DNA from: Bryoerythrophyllum caledonicum
Lineage: Eukaryota > Streptophyta > Bryopsida > Pottiales > Pottiaceae
DNA: 64,000 nucleotides
Assembly (NCBI GenBank): GCA_963971425.1
Contig: OZ020518.1
Coordinates: forward strand, 11,166,190 to 11,230,189
Direction: 5' to 3'
The translations under genes and the position numbers were made by a program. Of this stretch, positions 22,950 through 34,005 are shown piece after piece. Within the stretch, counting starts at the first letter, position 1. Each line of letters starts with the position of its first letter. The notes below the pieces were generated by a model, which was given only the letters and a program-made list of their open reading frames with translations, did not search any database and had not been told where the DNA came from.

Positions 22950-24615
22950 CTCACCAGCGCTTCACTGAAACCTCAACGTCTCGCCTTGGTTCTCGTCCCA
23001 ACCGTGCACCTCTCAAAGGATGTTTCTTGGACTGGGACAACGTTGGCTTCTAAATCAATCCCCGTACGTGCACAGATCCTCCTATTTGGATACTGACTAA
23101 GGACCCTTATGGCCGCATTCTCCTCCACCGACTCATAGATACTGAACACATTCAGTACCGTCCAGTGTTGTACTGCAGCCGTGCACTGGAGTGGCTCAAC
23201 CTCCGGCAAATTTTCGAGGACATTCTCTTCAACTTTGGACTCGAAGAGCAGGTTTCCCTTGATCTCATTGCTTTTTCGTGGTCATACAAAAGCAATTTGA
23301 GCTATAGGATGTACAGTACAAGCCATCGGATGTCTTCAAGCATTTTTCGTTTATATTTTTTTTGGATCCAGAAGCTTCTTGCATGTGTTCATCTATAGCT
23401 CGGTTTCGTAATTTTATTGATCCTCTTACCACATACGAATAATCAGATTTCATGAAATCTGCCCCCCATGTTCGAACAATGGATCTGAATATTATTCAGC
23501 ATCCCAAACTACGTGCTGCTGTGAAAATGGGCTTGAACCATATTCCTCTTGCATTCACGGATTGCCGACAAGCCGTCGATATAACAACCAACGCGTTTGT
23601 GAGGTTATACCATATACTTAAACTACAAGCTTTTGGCTTAGACCTGGAGGTGGCAATACAATATTTTTGAAGCGTGTGCTTTGAAAAACTCAGATCAACC
23701 TCCAGATCTAATCGTTTTGGATTCAAGTGCTCCAACCTACCACTATTTGATATAAAAGCTGTGTCTAAAGAGCTAAATTGGCTGTTATCACACTTTTTCA
23801 TTTCCGGGCTTTACAAAGCCTGTAGCAATCCTTGTTTTATTTGTATGAAGCACATCTGCCTCCAGGCGCTCCAGAGACTCATGAGTGCGGATTTCACTCC
23901 GTGCATGAGCAATAAACTATCGGTATTAAACACCGCAGTCTTTGACAGTGTTAAAAGCTGACATCCTCCAGCTCTTGCCTAAGGCTCCTCCTCAGTTTGC
24001 AAAACTTTCATTTCTAATGGCATCATTCAAACAGCACAAGCATACGTATCGATGGATAACAAGCGCTTTCCAAATTGTGTATACAAATATTGCCACTCTC
24101 TTAACTCTAGCTACCATGGCAGTTCTAGATCAGTTTCGAGCATAGGCAAAAAAGAAAGTCTCCAGCTTTCAATCTTTTCTCAAAACCAAAACATCGTTGT
24201 TTTGGATGGTGGACTCAATTTTACACGTATCGCTAAACCTTCCTGAGCACGTCAATGACGTCTTCGTTGCAGACGTTACTAAATGCTTCAAATCCATCCG
24301 GCTCGAAGGACCTCACAACCTTCTTGACGCTATTACCTCCATTATCTGTATCGGCTTCAAAGAAGCCAACTCATCACACCCTAAGGCTGTGAACTCACTT
24401 TGGATCAAAATTGCATCAGACGAGACCCCAATAATGGTTAGATGGGCTACCACCAAACCGTGATCTGGTATATGGATTCACATGCCACAAGCCAGACTTT
24501 TGAAACTCCACAAACGGCTTGTGCTTAATTGCTTCGTCAGCCTTGGTGACAAAGTATGGAGGCAAACAAAAGGTATACCTATGGGCTTCAGTTGTCCATC
24601 GTTATGGTGAAACGT
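22950..24615 (+). pseudogene. Penelope-like reverse transcriptase remnant, cut by the gap
   Basis: Pieces of one protein lie in shifting frames: 22982-23398 (one TAA at 23051), 23452-23670, 23674-23961, 23942-24145, 24197-24463 and the last ~150 bp before the gap. Reverse-transcriptase hallmarks are a D-x3-C-F-x-S-I motif A-like block (FVADVTKCFKSI, about 24260-24296) and GIPMGFSC (about 24572-24595), the GIPMG motif B form typical of Penelope-like elements. The catalytic [YF]-x-D-D region would fall in or beyond the gap. No GIY-YIG endonuclease could be seen. Stops and frameshifts show it is dead. The family assignment rests on the GIPMG block and remembered similarity to related algal sequences. 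Confidence 0.6.
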
Positions 24616-24815
24616 NNNNNNNNNNNNNNNNNNNNNNNNNNNNNNNNNNNNNNNNNNNNNNNNNNNNNNNNNNNNNNNNNNNNNNNNNNNNNNNNNNNNN
24701 NNNNNNNNNNNNNNNNNNNNNNNNNNNNNNNNNNNNNNNNNNNNNNNNNNNNNNNNNNNNNNNNNNNNNNNNNNNNNNNNNNNNNNNNNNNNNNNNNNNN
24801 NNNNNNNNNNNNNNN
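24616..24815. other. Assembly gap (200 N)
   Basis: There are exactly 200 N. It truncates the reverse-transcriptase remnant, and open frames drawn through it have no meaning. A round length suggests a placeholder and not a measured size. Confidence 1.
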
Positions 24816-25440
24816 GTTGTATGACGATTTCTTAAATTCATCTTCACCATGGCATTTTTCCAATCTTAATTAGCAGATAATGATTTAATTCTTCATCTAT
24901 TGTATCATCTTTTTCTGATTTTTTTATTTTATTTTTCCTTTTTTCTTATGTCATGTTTTATGTGTTGTTTAATGTTTTAATGTTTCATGTTTTGGTTTAG
25001 GGTCTTTATATGGATTGTTTTGAACATTTTAAACATCCATCTTCTCCTTTATCTTTATGATTCTGTGTACGAGTAACCTCGTTGAATGTAATTATTTCCA
25101 ACAATAATGTCTACATTAACTTGTGAGTATCCAAGCCTGGCCAGTCCACTTCTAATGAAGGCGCCTCCTCGTTGTACAAATGATAAATAATTTCAGACAT
25201 GTCTAATGAATATAATAAATACAGTCATGTGTTTTGCGGCTGGGATCATCAGTGGTTATCATTTTGCGCCTGGGTTCTACTTGTTGTTCACTCTCCTACA
25301 ATGTCAACATGGTGATCCATCTGCAGCATTTTCTTTCAGCACTGTATCGTTGTTCAGTGGTAGTGGAAAGTGAGAAAGTTTACTGCGAAGTATTAGTTAC
25401 CAAGTGTTCAAAGGTGAAGGGGGACTTCTGAGGGGGTGGC
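24816..25440. other. AT-rich interval, nothing recognised
   Basis: T-rich sequence follows the gap (24890-25010), then mixed sequence up to the RING-like gene. No terminal inverted repeat matching the right side of the 25-45 kb region was found by eye. Confidence 0.4.
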
Positions 25441-25458
25441 TCTGTGATAGATAAGAAG

Positions 25459-26952
25459 ATGACGTCGAAGAGGAAGAAGGCGAGCAAGCAGCACAGAACT
25501 AGACACCGAAGTTCTGTGCAGGGTGCTTCTGATGTCCAAGAAGTTAGTGACGATAACACTGGAATTCGAAGTGATGGAGAGGGCAGAAGTGATCGAGTAT
25601 TCAGCACAGAGGAGTTTGGCGACCCATTTGAACTCGGTGACATCGAAGAGGGGGTGCGTCAGCGGATGCTTATTGCAGCGCCAATGCTCATGGGGCGAGA
25701 TGCAGAGTATGGTAGCAAGTTCTTTACTGATGTTGTTGGGCTTTGTGATCAAGGGCCGCTTTTAAGGGATGTTTCCAAGTGCTACAGTTTCATCACAGAT
25801 GAAGAAGTAACTGTTGTGTGGAAGGAGGGAGTCTCAAAGGGGCGTTACGAGTTCTCAAGGTGCGAAGATGAGGAGCAGCTGAAGATGTTTGATCAGCAGT
25901 ACTTCAAGGTGTACGGTAACAGGCCCCATAACAACTACTTCTGTCTTCGTTTTCTAAAGGCTTGCTTTGCAACTTTTATTTATGGAAAGCTAGTGAATTG
26001 GTGTGCTGAGGCATTGGACCGACACGAAGCTCGCCTAAAGAACGCATGGCGAAATCCAACAAAACTAGGCCCAGTTGCAACTAGATGCCAAGTAGAGGGC
26101 CTGTGCACGATAATCAAGGAATTATGTGGTATAAGTAGAGGTGAAGCGAGACCTGATCCTCTAGTTCATGAGCTCCAAGCAGCACCAGAACTGGAGCGCC
26201 AAAGGGCTGACGTAGTGAAGGCTGTGGAGGAGCACCTTCACGAGATACGACAGAGGTACAACGCTAGTCTTTAAAGGATGCGGGTTGAATCCTCTGAAAT
26301 TGCAGAAGAAGATTTAAATGAGAAAAACGTTTCAAAACTTAAGGAGGCCCGGCAAATTCTACGTAGAGAGGGTCCCACAGTACAATACAAGGCAACTGTT
26401 GCAGAGTCTGAGGCATTGTACAAGGAACTGGCTGACATGCGGGAGACTGATGCTCAAATCTGAGAGAATGTTGTTCAGTTGGAATTTGAGTTGGGTAATG
26501 AAGCTAACGTAATGGAGGATGCCAATGCAGAGTTACTAACATGTAAGGCAACAGTTTCGACTGCAAGGGGGTAGATGCTTACTCTAAAAACACCAAGAGT
26601 GTTTGAATATCCCAAGGTCCAATCTGTTCCACCTTTGGGTTATCCACGTAAAGATGCTTGTGCTTACTGTGGCTTGGGATTCGTTTGGAAAGCAGCTGTA
26701 CTCTCCTCATGTGGTTGTTTTTTGCACCCTCCCTGTGTTGCAGAAATGATTTCATGCCAGAGTTATCGATGCAAGATTTGCAAGGATGTCCTCCTAGCCT
26801 CGTATCCAATCCACCTTGCAGAACCATGGGTTGCCCAGTTTGGTGGCGAGTTAAACCCCCAACAAGAAATTGAGTGTACAAGCTTCTCGGTAGTTTTGAA
26901 GGCAGCTAGTGATAGTATCAACGCACCCAAAATTACTGGAAGCAAGAGTTGA
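25459..26952 (+). pseudogene. RING-like zinc finger protein gene with three in-frame stops
   Basis: A single plus-strand frame runs from the first ATG (25459) to 26952 and is interrupted only by TAA (26272-26274), TGA (26461-26463) and TAG (26572-26574); no frameshift was seen. The N-terminus is lysine-rich (TSKRKKASKQHRTRHR), then acidic. A central domain (about residues 60-230) is unrecognised. A charged helical stretch follows. The C-terminal part has a cysteine/histidine cluster C-x2-C...C-G-C-F-L-H-x2-C...C-x2-C (about 26659-26785) that resembles a RING or SP-RING fold, so a ubiquitin/SUMO-ligase-like or DNA-binding role is possible. I think it is transposon cargo because of the methyltransferase-like and transposase genes downstream. 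Confidence 0.55.
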
Positions 26953-27436
26953 CATGACCACCACAGATTACTATATAGCACTAAGGAGGCCAAGTGCTAA
27001 CGGCACTTGTAACAACAGACATATTTTATTTTTTCCTTATATCTGAGCTTTATTCTTGAAGAAATGTCATGGGCGTACTTCAGACATAATTTGTTGTTTC
27101 ACTGACTAGGGTCTCGTTAGGAATTGGAGGGAACGAAGAAAATCAAGTTAAGTGAGTTGCAAGGTTTTGAGAAGGTCCAGAGGTCAGAAAATACTTCAAA
27201 GACAATGGGTTAGGTGTTGAGGCTGATAAATTGAAATTTGAGATATACTTTATGTTTGTCTTAGCCTTGTCGTTGGTAAATTCAACAACAACATTCAAAC
27301 TTCTGTGAAGAGAGTAATGCACCATATGATATATTAGGAAGACAGGATCCATAGAAGAACAATGGCCCAAGCATTCAACCAAATTATATAGTAGAGGACT
27401 ATACAAAGAAGTCCAAATCCATATAACTGTAAAGTC
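26953..27436. other. Spacer between convergent genes
   Basis: This separates the 3' ends of the RING-like (plus) and methyltransferase-like (minus) genes. It is AT-rich and contains no recognised element. Confidence 0.5.
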
Positions 27437-28790
27437 TCATGGTACAAACTCGTCTTCACTCTCTGAGGCACTCACATCTAAGAAAACTCGGGCCCTAGGA
27501 TCGAATCTCTCACGGGGAGAGGAGGACGCGCTAGAGCTTTGGGAAGATTCTTCAACCATTCGGGTTGCCAAACTTTCTGCATAACATGGAAGCAGTAGGT
27601 CTGAGGTAGTGGGTGACATGTATCCTCCCCAAGAGCTCATCGGACTCAGACTGCAAAACAAGGTAATGATTAGTTCTAAATCGGATTATGGAATGACAGA
27701 CAGGAACCATGAGACTTTGACAAAAAATGACTTACTTACAGAGGTCAATTCGATCCACGTCGGGCAAGGGTTCTTCATCGTCCAACATGACAGCATCAGA
27801 AGCAGTCGGGGCCGGGGCAATCTAGAGAGGCTTGAGTTCCTCCTCGTAGATTTCTGTGTCAACCTCGAGGGCAAGAATCTGCCTGCCAGCATTCATGGCC
27901 GCTCGAATAGAAGCTCCTAAAAACAACAAACCAATGATGAAATCACATGAGAACCATATGAAAGAGCGGTATCAGATCATGGAATAAAGTATATGCAATA
28001 CTTGTTCCAGCATTGAGGTCGATGACTATGCCCTCGTTGGGGCAAAGGCCAATAATTAGCAAGTAGAGGAAAGCCACTGCTTTCTCCTTCGGACCCCTCC
28101 ACAGCGTCCCATCCTTCTTCACCTTGAGAGCTGAATCCTCGGTGACAACATTGTGATGCAATCATCTTTTACAAGATTTACTTTTCCAAAACGTGGATCG
28201 TGTCTAATGACCAAATCCTTCGGCTACCTCAGTGATCTAAGGATCGAACCAGCAGTATTGCTTTGAACATTAGAGTCTGAAATGCAAGGAAAACAAATGA
28301 TCAGTTAATATTGGCTTTGCAATAAAAGCAGAGGTGAAGGGACTAATGGAAAGATTTGGTTGGCTTACGAATTTGGAGTGCGTGGTGGGATGAGTTAAAT
28401 GCATGGAATTCACGATTGTCCAGTCATCCTTGACCTTCAGACTGTTGTTGTTAAGGTAACTCTGGATCTCCCTCTTGACCTGCGGGTTGACTGGATGAAA
28501 CAAGAGGAGTGCCCCGTTGTCATGCAAGTACCCCCCGCAAAAGCCAATAACAGTTTTCAAGAAATATAGAGATTCTCCTTGAGCATCTCTGGAGCTTCAA
28601 ATTTTTCGTAGTGGACTTTGATCTCCTCAAGGAAAGTCGGCATGAGATCTGGATCTGCAATTGGAAGCAACTTCTTTAGCTCCGACTATTGACTGTCCTC
28701 CACCCTTTTCACCGCCGTAGAGACCCAGTCATCAACCGATTTTTTGGTCCATTGACGCTCCTCATAATATTTATCGTAAAATTTTTGCGA
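27437..28790 (-). pseudogene. Beta-class DNA methyltransferase-like gene, multi-exon, degenerate
   Basis: Reading minus: exon 1 (about 28790-28369) contains GGYLHDNGALLLFHP; exon 2 (28276-28002) contains RGPKEKAVAFL and GIVIDLNAGT; exon 3 (27916-27740) continues with ASIRAAMNAGRQILALEVD; exon 4 (27650-27437) is an acidic Ser-rich tail ending SESEDEFVP. Boundaries are GT/AG-like (GTAAGC, TTTCAG, GTATTG, TTTTTAG, GTAAGT, TTTTGCAG). The VIDLNAGT...AAMNAGRQILALE block fits SAM-binding motif I (usual DPFAGTG). A catalytic-side segment lying before it is the order of beta-class N6-adenine/N4-cytosine enzymes. The DPPY-type motif is not visible; it may lie upstream, lost at the palindrome array. TAG stops (28688-28686, 27824-27822), a frameshift near 28565 and another in exon 2 inactivate it. 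Confidence 0.55.
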
Positions 28791-29520
28791 GACTATGGGG
28801 GTGACACTATGCCATAGTGACACTATTTGCGCGCCACTATCGGGGTGTGCCGCCGGCGGCACACCTCCCATCACTCAAACCTTGGTTCCAAAAAAGTGCC
28901 AAGGTATGAGCGATGAGAGGTGTGCCGCTGGCGGCACACCCCCGCAGCGTCGTGCTTATGAATGATTTTCAGAGATAAGGTGTGAGCGATGGGAGCTATG
29001 CCGCTGGCGGCACACCACCATAGCGTCGCGCAATCACTCATAAGCACGACGTTGCAGGGGTGTGCCGCCAGCGGCACACCTCCCATCGTTCATACCTTGG
29101 CACCTTTTAGGAACCAAGGTGTGAGTGATGGGAGGTGTGCCGCTGGCGGCACACCACCATAGTGTCGCACAATCATTCATAAGCACGACGTTGCGGGGGT
29201 GTACCGCCAGCGGCACAACTTCCATCGCTCATACCTTGGCACCTTTTAGGAACCAAGGTTTGAGTGATGGAAGGTGTGCCGCTCGCGGGAGACCCCCATA
29301 GTGTCGTGCAATCATTCATAAGCACGACGTTGCGGGGGTGTGCCGCCAGCGGCACACCTCCCATCGTTCATACCTTGGCACCTTTTAGGAACCAAGGTTT
29401 GAGTGATGGAAGGTGTGCCGCTGGCGGGAGACCCCCATAGAGTCGCGCAATCATTCATAAGCATGACGTTACGGGGGTGTGCCGCTAGTGGCACACCCGC
29501 ATAGCGTCGTGCAATCACTC
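28791..29520. repeat. 139-bp tandem array of nested palindromes
   Basis: About four to five units with a 139-bp period (GGTGTGCCGCTGGCGGCA-type cores near 29132, 29271 and 29410). Each unit has two 20-bp palindromes, GTGTGCCGC-CA-GCGGCACAC, and between them a second inverted repeat (CATCG-TCATACCTTGG...CCAAGGT-TGAGTGATG) around a CACCTTTTAGGAA loop, so a whole unit can fold into one long hairpin. A further small palindrome (CACTATG-C-CATAGTG) lies near 28805. The array adjoins the 5' end of the methyltransferase-like gene. Confidence 0.92.
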
Positions 29521-29750
29521 ATACTTTTTCAATCTTCACTTTTTTGTAATTTTTTTTCACTTTGTTTTTATCTTTTTGTCACTTTTTTCTCTCTTTTTCC
29601 TCTTTTTTGTTTGTTTTTCATAGTTTCTGTCCGCGGTCATGTACATGAAATTGTCTTGCTCCTTTCCCGGTCATAAGGCTGTCTTGGAATCCTTATTTTA
29701 GATTATTTTTGGTAACATAAGTTTCAGTTCCTGTAGTCTGATTACTATCG

Positions 29751-29831
29751 TATAGTTAAAAAATTACTTTTGTATAGTAAAAAAGTAACTTTCATATAGT
29801 GAAAAAGTAACTTTTATATAGTAAAAAGTGA
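29751..29831. repeat. 22-bp AT-rich tandem repeat
   Basis: TATAGT-AAAAA-GTAACTTTT-type units of 22 bp occur about 3.7 times. Confidence 0.9.
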
Positions 29832-29865
29832 CAATTTTCAAAAACTTTTTACCAACTTTTTCCTG

Positions 29866-29930
29866 ACCGCTCACCGTTCACCGCTCATGCCTCACCGCTC
29901 ACCGCTCACACCTCACCGCACCCAAGATAG
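29866..29930. repeat. CACCGCT-type heptamer repeat
   Basis: Degenerate (C)TCACCGC units of about 7 bp (for example CTCACCGCTCACCGCTCA). A related CCGCTCT heptamer array lies at 44816-44886, at the other side of the large transposase region. Confidence 0.8.
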
Positions 29931-30313
29931 CTTCGTCCGGTATACAATATCAAAGTAGTTGCTGTCACCCTAATGTAGCTTCTAGCTCTACACCCTATAT
30001 TTTATAGAATGGACACTTGCCAGGATGTCTTGTCATAAATAATAATGATTTACTTCCATTTCAAAACAATCACCTATTTCTAACTAGCAAAGACGGCTGA
30101 TACTAATCTCAGAGAATTTTATGGACAAGTAGAATTTGCAGCATGATGTAGTAATGAGAAATGGCGGCTACCTGATAAAATTAAACTACATGCCAGGTAG
30201 CCAACAAGATTACGTTCGTTCATTGAAGTATCGTCGAGAATGCATTCAGAACTGCCTGATCTATTGGATCGCATAAATTGATGATCGTCGATGCAACATT
30301 CCTCTCATTCTAG

Positions 30314-32208
30314 GTTATCAAATTCCTTACGCAATTTCCATTCGCGCCCCACTATCAGTGATGGCGCAGCTCCTTGCAGAGAGAGTGTTAGGTATGGCCG
30401 TACTCCGAGCTCAAGGCGTTGGCATCCCACTTACAGTACGTGTAGATGATGATGGGTTGGCAACAGTTACGGTGCTTCGCCACAGCCTTAGATTCCACTT
30501 CAGAGAGGATACTATTAGTATTGAGGAGGAGATATACGACGATGAGACCTCAGAGGTTATACATACAGATGATCAGGTTTCAAAGAGAGACGATGACAAT
30601 ACTGTGTTTTGGAATCTCTATCCCGGTAGGTATAGAGTATACGGTCTCACAGATTCTCAGATGCAGGCATCCACGGAGATTCTAACTCCCCGTCGTTCCT
30701 CTACATGTACTGTTCAAACTTCACTTCCTCGTGACGTGAAGGTTAAAGTAGAGCCTGGCCTGGAAACTCCTGTTGCAATGCCAGTCATCTCTCTCTCCTA
30801 AGATGAGGAAACTAGTCCTATGAAATCAACCCCTCATGTTCCAAAACAAACTGTAGATTCCAGGCCGCCGGTTGCGCTTCCAGTTAAATGTCCCACTCCC
30901 TTTCAATCTTCAAAGGTGGAGACTGTTAGTCTAGTCCCATTGCTTCGCAAACTTGCCGAGAGACCAGGAAAGAAAAACATTCTGAAAAAAATAGACTACT
31001 GATTCATTAGATACGAGAGAGTTGAGTACTTGCCTGCAGTGTTCGATGGTGCAGTTATTTTTGAGTTGCCCCCAGCTGGTGAAGGAGCCTCAAGGTCGCA
31101 AGCAAAGTCTATGCAAGGAATGGACAAGCGATACGATGGCCACATGTGGACCAAGACCATCACCACCAACATCACAAACGACTTTGGCCTCTCTTTTCGC
31201 TATTGCAGCTGCGTTGGATGGCTGCGTTGCAACAACAAGGAGTGCCCATTTCTGGAACACCAACCTCGCATGTATCAAGTTAACGAGACTGAGTTTGAAG
31301 GTTGTACCCTCCAAGCTTTTACAGTGGACCAGCCACCCCCATCCGAATCTACACTTGTATGCAAGGTATGCAAAGAACCCCCAGCATGCATCGCTACATG
31401 TGGAGCTAAAATTTATTATGTGGCTGGCAAAGTCAACCAGACCAGAGCGTGTATCCATCTAGGATCTCACGATCACCCAGTCAAGGTTGGCGACTACAGA
31501 GACACAAAGGCCGAGATCAGTAGCTTGATAGAAGAACAGGTTGAGAAGACTCCCCAAGCAACGAAGAGTTCAGTGGTGTTGGAAGCGAGCAAGGTTCTAA
31601 TCGGCAACTACCTACTGCAGCCTGAGGACGCACCTCCAAAGAAGCTGAGCATGGAGGAGCTTGTTCCTGTACTTGATCGTTGCAAGGACATGGCATCCCC
31701 AAACATCCGCAACAAGGTAATGACTTTCCGGCGGTTGAGAATGTACGATGTCATGGATGCTATCACTAAGCTACGTGGAATCAATTTATGGGCCTTCGTC
31801 CAGGAGAACAAATTTCCAGGTCAAGGGGCTGATCGCGACAAGGTATTTGTATTCAAAATGTCGGAAGTCGGGTCAGGTAGTGGGGTCGACTTGGTGAGAA
31901 GAATGCAGCCCGGCGGAGATCTCGAGAATGCCTGGCTGATGTTCGACCATGTCAAACGGGTAAGACAGTGGACCACGATGGCATGCCATGTGTACGACTC
32001 AACCTACTGCCGTGTCATGACCATTGTTAGCTGTGATATGCAATCTGAGGACTGTGAGGCCCAAATCGTTTTCTGGAAAAACCTTAATCTTGTCATGGAG
32101 AATAATGGCGTTGTAGCGCCAAACTTCAAGGGATCCACGGCCGACAGCGCTCAGGCCAACTGGAATGCAGTTCGGATCATCTACGGCAATGGGAAGAAGG
32201 AAGACCGT
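30314..32208 (+). pseudogene. Mutator-like transposase gene, 5' part (split by gypsy)
   Basis: The frame can be read from a TAG acceptor at 30311-30313 (first ATG 30361) to the gypsy insertion at 32208, with only two in-frame stops: TAA 30799-30801 and TGA 31000-31002. The N-terminal part is acidic and has a V-K-V-E SUMO-consensus-like site before the first stop. A zinc cluster follows (C-x-C-x5-C-x4-C near 31204-31248, with H-x-H in SHDHPV near 31470), resembling the WRKY-GCM1 type that occurs in some Mutator-like transposases. Then come SCDMQSED and TADSAQANWNA, which I take as the first two catalytic Asp positions (tentative). The same frame continues after the retrotransposon at 41832. 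Confidence 0.65.
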
Positions 32209-33955
32209 TGTCCTGATGGAAATTCTTCCATCATGTACATACAAGTATTAGTCTTTATATGTGTGGATTTTAATAAGTAAGGAGTTGGGATAAAAAGGTT
32301 TGGTCGTGGTGAGAACCACGGTTTGAGGATTTGGGCAAGTGTTAGCATGTAGGTGCTGCACCGCTCTTGTCACTGCTCAGGGGGGTAGGTAGCGGGTTGA
32401 CTGGTATTTTTCCTGCCTCACTAGCGAGCCAAGCCGTGGGCCGCTCAACCACTCGACGGGCTCGATCGGGTTCGAACCCGGACTGGCGGCGGCCACTGAC
32501 CACGACATTTCCAGCCAACCAAGTCCACGACTTGGCGATCAGGTTGTGCGAATCAACACCTTTATACGTCCGTTCCATCAGCTAACTTTCGATAAGTTTT
32601 TTTTTTTAATTTTTTTTTTTAGTTATTTTTTTTATTTTACTTATCTTGTTGGTTGGAAGGTCTAAATTTTTAGTCTTCCAATAAATAAAAGACTAGGGGA
32701 TTTATGTGGTTGAAAGTGGAAAGGATAAGAAAGTAGCAAAGTACCTTGTGGGGTACTTTGGATAGGGTGACATGGGCTGGAGTACCCACGTCCACTTGAG
32801 GTGAAAAAGTTGGAAAAGATTTTTTTTAGTGTGTGTGTGTGTGTGTGCGGGTGAGAGAGGAAGGGTTTGGAGCAGAACTTTGACTGTGTGTAACTCGTTG
32901 AGCTTGAACGATATGGAATTGAAAACTTGTGATCTTGTTCCTTGTTTTGAGAGCTTTCTATACTCGTTTTAAATTTTGAATTCGGAGTTGTAGAGAAAAA
33001 GTTATTGAGGTTTTAATTCTGTGAAAACTCGAGGCCATCCATTGAGAGGCAGAGGTTTCGAGGAGCCACAACTTTTTCTGTAGTTCTCAATTTGATTTGA
33101 GATTTGGAAGGTGTATGCGTCTCTATCTTAGCTTTCTAGAAAGATATCACAATTGAAATTTGGAGTTGTGAGCAAGAAGTTATAGAGATCTGAATGAATA
33201 GGGGTAGGCAGAACTTTGATTGTCCATAACTTTCGGACAGTAGTTTAGATTGACTTGAAATTTGGAGGAGTGTTAGTTGTCTAAATTAGCTTTCCAGAGA
33301 GCTATTATACTTAGTATTTGAAGTTTTGAGTCATCTGTGTCACTTGTTTGAAGGTTACAGCCTTGGTGAAACTTTTCCATTGTGTTTTTGAACACTTCTT
33401 TTGAGTTTCTTAGTGTTTTTGAACACTTGAAGACTTTGGAGTTGAAGGATGGAGGAATTGAAGACTTGAGGCTTGAAGAGAAGAGAAGATGGAGACAAGT
33501 GTGTTGTAGCTTGTGGTCCGATTTCTTTTTTTGTGATTCCAAGCCAGCTTTGGAGGCTAGTTGTATTTCAATTCTGTTCTTGTAAACTCTGTTGCGGCGA
33601 AGTGGGGTTAATTGCCCACACGGTCGTGTTTATGTTGTTCCCACCGGTGAGGCACGTTTGCTGGTCACCGTGGGTTTGAATTTTAGGAGCCAATCTTTCG
33701 GACGGTTTCAGCTTGTGGTCTGGCCGTCCCGTTTTACCCGTCCGAGGCCGTGGTTTCTTATCACCCACCTTTACCCTTAACCCTTTAGAGCCACCACAGG
33801 ATAGGCCAACGGGGAGGAGTTTGAAGACAGAAGACTGAAGACTAGAGACCGAAGACCTGAAGATTTGAAGATACGATTGGATTCCCGAGCAAACAATCTC
33901 CAGACGCAGCCAGATTCCCTGCGAATTCTCAAGGCGCTCCCCTCTCTACACGACA
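32209..33955 (+). repeat. 5' LTR
   Basis: TGTC...GACA ends. Five substitutions relative to the 3' LTR lie at 32281 (A to G), 32926 (T to C), 33023 (A to G), 33109 (G to A) and 33904 (T to A); all are private to this LTR because copy 1 agrees with the 3' LTR. Transcription start and polyadenylation sites cannot be fixed by reading alone. A tRNA-like box lies at 32468-32479. Confidence 0.97.
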
Positions 33956-33957
33956 TT

Positions 33958-33975
33958 TGGTGCTTCCACTGAGAG
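33958..33975 (+). promoter_or_regulatory. Primer binding site (minus-strand priming)
   Basis: TGGTGCTTCCACTGAGAG starts 2 nt after the LTR end and begins with TGG, the complement of a tRNA 3' CCA. I could not assign the tRNA species. The same sequence follows the LTR in copy 1. Confidence 0.7.
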
Positions 33976-34005
33976 AGCTTTGAGGCGACTGGTGTGATTT
34001 TTGCT

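Noticed and set aside
24519-24873. Open frames crossing the N block
   Set aside because: Their middle is undetermined sequence.
28871-29518. Series of 63-71-codon minus-strand frames
   Set aside because: Products of the 139-bp palindromic array; start points repeat every 139 bp.
32342-32585. 72- and 78-codon frames repeated in all three LTRs
   Set aside because: They overlap each other on opposite strands inside the LTR and translate the tRNA-like segment; there is no protein signature.
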